Shown in pieces: positions 10,701-15,485 of a stretch of DNA of 64,000 nt. Origin of the DNA: Xenorhabdus indica (GTDB taxonomy: Bacteria; Pseudomonadota; Gammaproteobacteria; Enterobacterales; Enterobacteriaceae); contig NZ_NKHP01000001.1 in the NCBI RefSeq assembly GCF_014467235.1, forward strand, positions 344,295 to 408,294, in the 5' to 3' direction. The notes under the pieces were generated by a model. That model saw only the letters and a list, made by a program, of their open reading frames with translations, had not been told where the DNA came from and ran no database searches. The stretch's first letter is position 1. Every line of letters starts with the position of its first letter. The position numbers were made by a program, and so were the translations under genes.

Positions 10701-13563
10701 ACCACATGTTTATCTCGACTGTATGTTAATTTCTGGCACAGAGGGTGGGGTCACCATACAGTGGGCAATCTTACCACAACTGTTCCAGCCTCAAGTTGCA
10801 GAAAACATGTTTGATCATTATCAAGCCAGTATCGTTGCACTGCTCGAACCGGATTACCAATGGAGTGCCCCACTTCCTGACTGGCTCCCGGCAAGTGATC
10901 GCACTTTGTGCCAGAACAGCAATGCGACAAAAAATATTTTTCCGCCTCATACACTTTGTTCGTTGATTGAACAAGCAGTAAATTGTTATCCACAACATAT
11001 CGCCGTTGTCGATGCTTGTTGTCAGCTAGACTATCGCACTTTGTGGTCACAAAGCCTGACACTGGCGGTTCATCTGCAAGCACAAGAAAATCAGACTTCG
11101 CCTCTGGTTAGTGTGGTGATGGAAAAAGGCCGGGAACAGGTTATTGCAGTTATTGCCATTTTATTAGCAGGACGCGCTTATCTGCCTATTGATGCCAGCT
11201 ATCCGCAACAACGAATTCATCAGCTATTAGCATTAGGGGAAGTTGATACCGTACTGACTCAACCTAAGTTCGCTCAACAGTTGAACTGGCCCGACAATAT
11301 CCAGATCATCTCTCTGGATGAAACATTACTCAATAACTTGCCAACCACTAACAAACCGAGTTTATCCGTACGCCCTGAAGATCTGGCTTATGTCATCTTC
11401 ACCTCAGGTTCTACCGGAACACCAAAAGGCGTAATGATTGATCATCAAAGCGCAGTCAATACTATTCTCGATATTAACCAGCGCATTGCACTCAGTGAGC
11501 ACGATAGTGTACTGGCAATCTCAGAGTTAACCTTCGATCTCTCCGTTTATGACCTGTTCGGCACGCTAAGCTGTGGAGCAAAACTGGTAATGCCCGCTGC
11601 GGGTGATAATCGGCAGCCGGACAAGTTATTAACATGGTTACAACAAGAATCGGTGACTGTCTGGAACTCCGTTCCTGCATTTGTGCAACTGCTTGAGGAA
11701 TATGCCCGTAGCTATCCCCATTCCCTACATAACCTGCGTTGGATATTGATGAGTGGTGACTGGATACCAACCAATTTGCCGGCCAAATTACATACGCTTC
11801 ACCCTGAGTTAAACCTCCTTAGTTTAGGAGGTGCAACCGAAGCATCAATCTGGTCTATTGCTTATCCTATCGTACAAGTCGAACCAAATTGGCGCAGTAT
11901 TCCATATGGTAAGCCTTTGTATAATCAGACTTTTTATGTGCTTAATACAGCACTTTCATCTTGCCCTGTTTGGGTAATCGGTGAGTTGTATATTGGTGGA
12001 CAAGGGCTGGCACTGGGTTATTGGGCCGACGCTGAAAAAACGAAACATGCCTTTATCACACATCCTCAAACAGGTGAGCGACTTTACCGTACAGGTGACT
12101 TAGGACGCTGGCTTCCAGATGGGAATATCGAATTTCTGGGGCGCAATGATCACCAGATTAAAATCCGTGGCTACCGAATTGAGTTAGGCGAAATTGAGCA
12201 CCTTTTATGTGAACATCCTGCGATACAACAAGCGTTAGTATTTGCTCATACAACGTCAACCGGCGCATTGCAACTAGTTGCGGGCTTACGTTTAACTGAC
12301 AACGCGCCGCTATCCAGCGAACTTTTACCAATGCTGCCTCACTGGTTGCAGCAAACCTTACCGATTTGGATGTGTCCGCAGCGATTTATCATTCTCGATA
12401 CAATACCTGTATCCGACAACGGTAAAATCGACAGACGCACATTAGTCACTCTGGTTGAAGAAACGCAAGAAGTTAATTCAATACCATCGACGGTGACTCT
12501 TAACACAACAGGACAAGCGGTATTAAGCCTTTGGGAATCGGTATTAGAGCAACAAGATATCAACGTACATGAGAGTTTCTTTACTCTTGGAGGAGATTCT
12601 CTGGCAGCAGTACGGTTAATGGTGAAAATCAACCAGACATTCAATCGCCAGTATCCACTCAGCCTGCTGCAAACTTACGATACGGTGCATTCATTAGCTG
12701 AATTTATTGAACATCAACCGGAAGATACCTACCAAGGGGTAATCTTAAACGAAGGAGGCACTGAAAAACCTGCTTTATTTATCGTCCATCCTATTGGTGG
12801 ACATCTGCTGGGATATCGTCACTTGGCGGCTAATTTCGGCGATCAGCGCCTGATTGGGTTAGCATTTGCCCCAGATAACCTGAATACCGATAGACCTGCC
12901 GTTGCAGCGTTGGCGGCTGACTATATCAACCAAATCCGTAGTTTCCAGCCTAAAGGGCCTTATACACTGGCAGGTTGGTCTTTTGGCGGATTGGTAGCCT
13001 ATGAAATGGCACATCAATTACGCACTGCGGGTGAAAATGTTTCTCATTGCATCCTGATTGATAGTTTCGCACCAAACGTACGCCCTGATCTGATTTTAGA
13101 TAATACATTTTGCCACCGTCATTTCCTGCTCGATTTGCAGGGGCAATTCCCAGAGTTGGCGCTGGATAATCGCACTATTGCGGCTAATACCGAGACATTC
13201 CTGCAAACACTGCATGAGGCCCTGCCACAATCTGCAAATATTGACAGTTCTCTGACTGAACTCTACACCATATGGCGCCATAATCTGCGTGCATTGCTTG
13301 ATTACTGTCCACCACGGACTTCACAGCCTTTCGTCCTTATCCGGGCTGCACAGGCGTTACCTGATTTTATGGATTATCTCGACCCAACAACAATCACCTC
13401 AATGGAGCTCGGCTGGCAAGTTTTCGGGCCCGTCAATGTGACACAACTTGATGGTAATCACTACAGCTTATTCCAACACAAACATGTCAGCTCTCTGGTT
13501 ATTTGTCTGAAAAACATCCTGAATTCAACCCTAACTATTGAGCCAGTTAAGGAGAACATATGA
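1723..13563 (+). CDS. irp1: HMWP1/Irp1-like hybrid PKS-NRPS with an extra cysteine module and no PKS methyltransferase core
   Basis: A 3946-residue megasynthase; yersiniabactin HMWP1 has about 3160. Domain order: KS about 12-435 (Cys183, His319, His359); AT about 545-850 (GHSVG, Ser632); a methyltransferase lid-like remnant about 905-1045 without a SAM-binding core; KR about 1058-1430 (GGMGGIG at 1247, Ser1374, Tyr1387, Asn1391); ACP (Ser1540); Cy about 1600-2035 (D1736, D1741, S1744); C-methyltransferase about 2190-2450 (VLEVGAGTG at 2294-2302); PCP (Ser2567); a second Cy about 2625-3050 (D2757, D2762, S2765); adenylation domain about 3095-3590 (FTSGSTGTPKG, YRTGDLGRW, NGKIDR); PCP (Ser3626); thioesterase about 3680-3940 (Ser3753, Asp3780, His3913). 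The A-domain pocket residues read D-L-Y-N-L-S-L-I-W-K, the classical cysteine code. It overlaps the genes on both sides by 4 bases. Inference: it extends the chain by reduced malonate, alpha-methylcysteine and one further cysteine, then releases it. Confidence 0.95.
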   Translation: MTDLKPHYDNCDPIAVIGLACRFPQAPDSDTFWHNLQQGIECTTTLSRQTLLDAGIPPEVIDSENFVNQAAILEGAEQFDATLFGYSRQEAEMLDPQQRLFLQTAWHALEHAGYSPRNVRLKTGVFASSRVSTWPSWSQFTMTDIGKVKGLQALMSNDKDYLATRTAYKLNLKGPALTVQTACSSSLVAVHMACENLRSGECDMALAGGVAVSFPQESGYLYQPGMIFSPDGHCRPFDSQANGTYGGNGVGVVTLKRLSDALRDGDPIMAVLRGSAINNDGNEKVGFTAPSVNGQRSVIAEALQLADVSIDDIGMIEAHGTGTPLGDPIEVDALRSIFSERSAVVPSCYLGSVKSNIGHLDTAAGIASLIKTVLSVWHGYIPPTINVQHPNPALRLEESPFRLAIQGQRWTQELRTAGVSSFGIGGTNCHIVVQSLPKELQRHRVNDSQAHAQNTPLLLSAASESSLRQLAQRYATVLTSGNHADLAITALQGRDLSFPWRLALALTPQNTAKNAASLSAFASHSPAPDIFSRQVKGESKQLWQFSGQGCQWPGMGKAMYDSSPVFSAMLDRCCAACISELTLPLKAVMFGEHEAALATTEYAQPAIVAHQIALATHWRALGLKPDYILGHSVGEFAAVVIAGIFTPEQVMPMVAVRGKLMQKCAQGGAMLAVFAKEEDILPLTHSLALDLAVCNGPQHWIWAGTKTEIDILTQRLEQQQIRFQHLNVACAAHSAMLEPILEEFSQRFSLYGSQLQPVSGEIPLISTLTADIATTEQLGSPDYWRHHIRQTVRYHQAIEFARQQGVALFVEFGADAQLTGIGRRISLPHETWVASTHRQSTPEMAQQTALMQLYCAGAHLDWPRLFPVAGAKCHAPLYPFDKQHYSFSATNARQQNLVQHSADTNTGIDINFLLDPAIEQNTNATILRALYTDALIYQCHGPKTEQGFSAIDTIRAGRLQPCWRPLLEQLLNHCVQQGYYQQIVGPTISKMYRPHRALPYAKRRLLEANLLTDFPALIYAGERLFALMSDRADLPRQLATTPTTRKSWLLTPQPCPDTHYVLHWRTITTVDKPNTAGKPRSSTTYTLRLSTANDTIAQHWRQAGINLQPESGNTLLLLQGDDVVELCDQVTSELKRDETTSLTVITCCAQPESTLSKEDINPAQYAVWALLRVAVEEYPHCHIQAIDIADINDTDALLLALGYLNEQHRWLKVRGNQVSVPILQRQPLMLSQQPMSIPHQGWHIVTGGMGGIGQISIRWLLSQGARKIAVFARRKHEDWDAFVQALSLSDECEIRWINVDVTDTSTLLNAVQSLAQEDGIAGAIHAAGIADHTPLAKLDRQHLSQMLCVKAQSASTLQTVLQQQKAQYLLLHASAASMLGAQGQSAYAIANAYLESLALTATDPSMTNTLMVKTLVWGVWGGIGMASDRRLVEKLAQDGMLPFSANEGIWHLNQSLRTASPCYLAMRLDERHPGILRRLQADIPHTTTTPTSALSTDNALYQDSKQRLHWLRQHIATLLRLEQPERLEPQQDLLQFGLDSLLFLELNTVIHQQFGFRLTAELSYQNMTLEGLNALIGDALPEQASVPTQPEIIIDRVQHHEPFPLTPIQHAYWVGRTQAIDFGGVACHVLFEWDLALSSFDIPRFEKAWNALIQRHGMLRMIVDEDGQQRILSETPWYVLSQDDLRKLNDTTCEQALAQRRHTLSYQVPPAEQWPLFEVSVSLLPNERCRLHMNLDLLQFDVQSFRIMMDDLQRAYHQQQPLAPQIFTFRDYVMAEQAQRESKEWRASWAYWQEQLFSLPPAPRLPLNPQLPQRSQPQFTTYEGRLAQSDWQVLKQSWTKWGVTPSAGLLTLFAHTLEWYSRHPLFTLNLTFFNRQPFHPEVQELIGDFTSVMLMDFDLRKTTSLRASMEKTQALLWQRLSHSHVNGVEVLRELGRQQSDEAQNRQLLTPVVFTSMLGMAQDGIAIKQSITQLLGDPVFVLSQTPQVWLDHQVMEVDGDMLFNWYCMDDVLEAGVIEALFTAYNALLVQVVQIFRHPERLEHYDLHTPPVGHTRYKFWSQHPALHQAEQYLRSQPEIRLAEIQPRQDDTQSYNLWLVAEDNLSLSLPKSSFSEPLVINTGVLPLPTLAEQQEFECSWQYIEQQALLGLGQTLLRHNLFTFSQQYHSREEIEQRLQLAPRYQRLLTQWLELLSKQGFIEKIAGGYRCLQPLSQIPAPTTKLADAIWCQTISRYVATCIDQHDTLLAGRGNALELLFADKQTTASLYSENPALRCLNQTAAEIVRQLSQTAEHFTVLEVGAGTGATSKTVLKQNAQSIESYHFTDVSPLFLDDARQSFNHYGETVKFALFDINRRIDFSQHPESGYDLIMAVNVLHDAIHLRNTLKRLSRLLKAGGWLLIIESTKRESAMQLASVGFIEGINAWADDRGDDQGNSALLELADWRNCLEKSGYQVSLEWPGQDGPELHQQLILARSEQQARLNVGEITAQFSTLPYSLHIQQQEQLPLAALPTMTMKDSIAQSVTVEARQPETADDQLRDIEQQVIELWNSLLPQTIQRYSDFFQSGGDSLIATRMVVQLRRQGYEQANLQQLFEQPKLSEFCRTLRVIGTNSTTLVKPHQTEPASEQILPLTALQYAYWLGESQLFQFGNGIAHFYAELAIDGLDLPRFTAAWNQVISHHGQLRGYVKEGQYHILPEVPCYTPTIIDCRDMTQEECETQLNNARNTLRTQGVPSDNWPLFDLTLYHTDDRTHLLHLTIDLLVADGKSLTLILRDLHHWYQEPDWQPEPSAITITDYIQTLENEKTGEAWQQSRQYWLDRLPSIPDAPVLPLKDHQSQLLDQQCLTGYISAQQWQRLQQRAAEHRVSPSQVMLTLFAHILSVWSNSEHFTINVLHGNRLLMPQHCDMLVGNLSTTSLLEVDLRNTTGFSDAVSRIQKQWLADLQHALFDGQLVLREKNQHRHNLNAGMPIVFNDTTGTAGKGPSGLGTLNLFGAQTPHVYLDCMLISGTEGGVTIQWAILPQLFQPQVAENMFDHYQASIVALLEPDYQWSAPLPDWLPASDRTLCQNSNATKNIFPPHTLCSLIEQAVNCYPQHIAVVDACCQLDYRTLWSQSLTLAVHLQAQENQTSPLVSVVMEKGREQVIAVIAILLAGRAYLPIDASYPQQRIHQLLALGEVDTVLTQPKFAQQLNWPDNIQIISLDETLLNNLPTTNKPSLSVRPEDLAYVIFTSGSTGTPKGVMIDHQSAVNTILDINQRIALSEHDSVLAISELTFDLSVYDLFGTLSCGAKLVMPAAGDNRQPDKLLTWLQQESVTVWNSVPAFVQLLEEYARSYPHSLHNLRWILMSGDWIPTNLPAKLHTLHPELNLLSLGGATEASIWSIAYPIVQVEPNWRSIPYGKPLYNQTFYVLNTALSSCPVWVIGELYIGGQGLALGYWADAEKTKHAFITHPQTGERLYRTGDLGRWLPDGNIEFLGRNDHQIKIRGYRIELGEIEHLLCEHPAIQQALVFAHTTSTGALQLVAGLRLTDNAPLSSELLPMLPHWLQQTLPIWMCPQRFIILDTIPVSDNGKIDRRTLVTLVEETQEVNSIPSTVTLNTTGQAVLSLWESVLEQQDINVHESFFTLGGDSLAAVRLMVKINQTFNRQYPLSLLQTYDTVHSLAEFIEHQPEDTYQGVILNEGGTEKPALFIVHPIGGHLLGYRHLAANFGDQRLIGLAFAPDNLNTDRPAVAALAADYINQIRSFQPKGPYTLAGWSFGGLVAYEMAHQLRTAGENVSHCILIDSFAPNVRPDLILDNTFCHRHFLLDLQGQFPELALDNRTIAANTETFLQTLHEALPQSANIDSSLTELYTIWRHNLRALLDYCPPRTSQPFVLIRAAQALPDFMDYLDPTTITSMELGWQVFGPVNVTQLDGNHYSLFQHKHVSSLVICLKNILNSTLTIEPVKENI

Positions 13564-14669
13564 TAAAGCCACGGCGGGTTCTAATTGTCGGTGCCAAATT
13601 TGGCGAACTGTACCTTAATGCATTCCTGCAACCTCGGCCAGATCTGGAGCTGGCCGGTATTCTGGCGCAAGGAAGTCCTCGTTCGCAGCAACTGGCCCGT
13701 GATTTCAATGTGCCACTATTTCGTTCATTGGATGAATTGCCGGACGATATTGATATTGCCTGTGTGGTCATACGCGCAGAAATCATTGGTGGCAAAGGTG
13801 ATCAATTAACCCAAGCATTATTGGCACGAGGTATTTCTGTTATTCAGGAACACCCCCTTGATGCAGACGCCATTAAACGGCACCAATCAGCCGCTGAAAA
13901 ACAAGGGGCTATATTTTGGGTAAATAGTTTTTATAGCCAATGCCATGCTGGCAGAAGTTGGTTACATGCGGCGCATCAAATTAGCCAATTATCACAGCAA
14001 CGTCCGATAAATGGCTATCTGACAACCAGCCGTCAGTTACTGTTTTCTGCTCTTGACCTGTTGCTACAAGCCTGTCATTGCCCTGAACAGATAGAAATAG
14101 CCTATGTGGGACAACGGAGTAATACATTTCATTGCTTTGAGCTGCGTTTGGCAGGGACAATCATCGCGTTAGACGTTCAATCCTATCTCGATCCGAAAGA
14201 TCCCGATATGCATAACCTTGTCATGCACAAGATGACGCTGGTTTGGCCTGCGGGTTACCTGACGCAGGAAGCCAGTTATGGGCCGGTGATCTGGTCACCG
14301 GTTCTTCATGCCCCAAATCATCTGAATAGTAATCAGAGTCTCTATCTGACTGCCAGTCAACCGGATGGTACTTATCAACACCAAACAACATCACAAATTC
14401 TTTGTCCGGCAAGCAAAGACTGGATGACGGCATTTGAATGTGATGGTGCTGAAGGCGTGGCATTTTTACTTAGCACCTTAGGTTCTGTATTGAATGGTGC
14501 TCTCTGCCCTCCCGCCTTTAGTGACGACTATCAACGACGGTTGGCAAAATTGTGGCAACAAATTCTGCGTATGATGGGAGAGCCTATTACTCAGGATTTA
14601 CAACCTCCAGTCTGGATTGATCCCACTCAATTGATGCTGACTACTGATGTTAATGATGATGTTAGTTAA
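13560..14669 (+). CDS. irp3: Thiazolinyl imide reductase (YbtU/Irp3 family)
   Basis: A 369-residue oxidoreductase of the Gfo/Idh/MocA-like thiazolinyl imide reductase family. The N-terminus RRVLIVGAKFGELYLNAF has the glycine-rich NADPH-binding turn, and ISVIQEHPLD is the family's signature around residue 100. In yersiniabactin and pyochelin synthesis the enzyme acts in trans on the carrier-bound intermediate and reduces one thiazoline to a thiazolidine. The length matches Irp3 (about 365). The start ATG overlaps the TGA of the megasynthase gene, with GGAGA just upstream, so it is translationally coupled. Its presence predicts a thiazolidine ring in the product, most likely the second ring if the logic follows yersiniabactin. 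Confidence 0.93.
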   Translation: MIKPRRVLIVGAKFGELYLNAFLQPRPDLELAGILAQGSPRSQQLARDFNVPLFRSLDELPDDIDIACVVIRAEIIGGKGDQLTQALLARGISVIQEHPLDADAIKRHQSAAEKQGAIFWVNSFYSQCHAGRSWLHAAHQISQLSQQRPINGYLTTSRQLLFSALDLLLQACHCPEQIEIAYVGQRSNTFHCFELRLAGTIIALDVQSYLDPKDPDMHNLVMHKMTLVWPAGYLTQEASYGPVIWSPVLHAPNHLNSNQSLYLTASQPDGTYQHQTTSQILCPASKDWMTAFECDGAEGVAFLLSTLGSVLNGALCPPAFSDDYQRRLAKLWQQILRMMGEPITQDLQPPVWIDPTQLMLTTDVNDDVS

Positions 14670-14681
14670 GGAAGAATACTG

Positions 14682-15485
14682 ATGAAATGGACACTCCCTG
14701 TACATCCAATGGTTCGCCCGTGCCTGACACCTCATGACGAACCCAAATACACTCTATTAATCTGCCCCTTTGCCGGGGGCAGCAGCAGTGCATTTCGCCA
14801 ATGGTCTACTCTGGAAAATCAAGATATTGCCGTTTCGCTGGTGATTTATCCCGGACGTGACAACCGTATGAATGAACGTGCGGTCACCAGCATTGCACCA
14901 TTAGCGCAATCACTTTCTGAGCTGCTCGTGTCACTCACACCTGCTCAGAGAGAAAACCTGATACTAGTCGGTCACAGCATGGGAGCTCAGGTCGCTTTTG
15001 AAACTTGCCAACGCCTTGAACAACATGATTGTTCTCCTAAGGCACTGGTGCTTTCGGGGTGTCATGCCCCCCATCTTCAATCCCGCCGTCAATTGAGTGG
15101 ATTATCTGATCATGAATTTATTGAGCAACTCATTGATATTGGCGGTTGCAGCCCGATGTTACGCGAAGATCCCGGATTGCTGGCACTGTTTTTACCCATG
15201 CTACGTGCTGATTTCTGGGCTACGGAACATTATCATCAGGTTATTCCATCTGGATCAGTAAAACTGCAAACACCAACCTTGTTGCTTTATGGCAATGAAG
15301 ACAAAGAGGCTTCTGCTCTGGAAGTTCAGCAGTGGCATCACTGGCTTGCCGGTGACATGCAAAACCTTTCGCATTGCTATCAAGAGATTGTCGGCAACCA
15401 TTTTTATATCACGCAAAAACCTCAAAGTTTTCTTCGTCACATTACACAATTTATGCAATATGTTTATCCACAGGAGTTCGCATAA
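14682..15485 (+). CDS. irp4: Type II thioesterase (YbtT/Irp4 family)
   Basis: A 267-residue external alpha/beta hydrolase of the NRPS/PKS editing type. Visible are the oxyanion segment PFAGGSSSAFRQW near the start, the nucleophile elbow GHSMG with Ser99, an acidic residue near 207 (YGNEDKE) and His240 in GNHFY. Family members remove wrongly primed or stalled acyl groups from carrier-protein arms. It follows the reductase by 12 bases and its TAA overlaps the next ATG by one base (TAATG). A preceding GGAAG supports the ATG at 14682. It is separate from the terminal thioesterase domain within the Irp1-like protein, which is expected to release the product. Confidence 0.93.
   Translation: MKWTLPVHPMVRPCLTPHDEPKYTLLICPFAGGSSSAFRQWSTLENQDIAVSLVIYPGRDNRMNERAVTSIAPLAQSLSELLVSLTPAQRENLILVGHSMGAQVAFETCQRLEQHDCSPKALVLSGCHAPHLQSRRQLSGLSDHEFIEQLIDIGGCSPMLREDPGLLALFLPMLRADFWATEHYHQVIPSGSVKLQTPTLLLYGNEDKEASALEVQQWHHWLAGDMQNLSHCYQEIVGNHFYITQKPQSFLRHITQFMQYVYPQEFA

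Noticed and set aside
15374-15484. N-terminal extension of the ligase-synthase fusion
   Set aside because: The extra 37 codons overlap the thioesterase gene and show no similarity to YbtE, while ATG at 15485 is coupled to the preceding stop.
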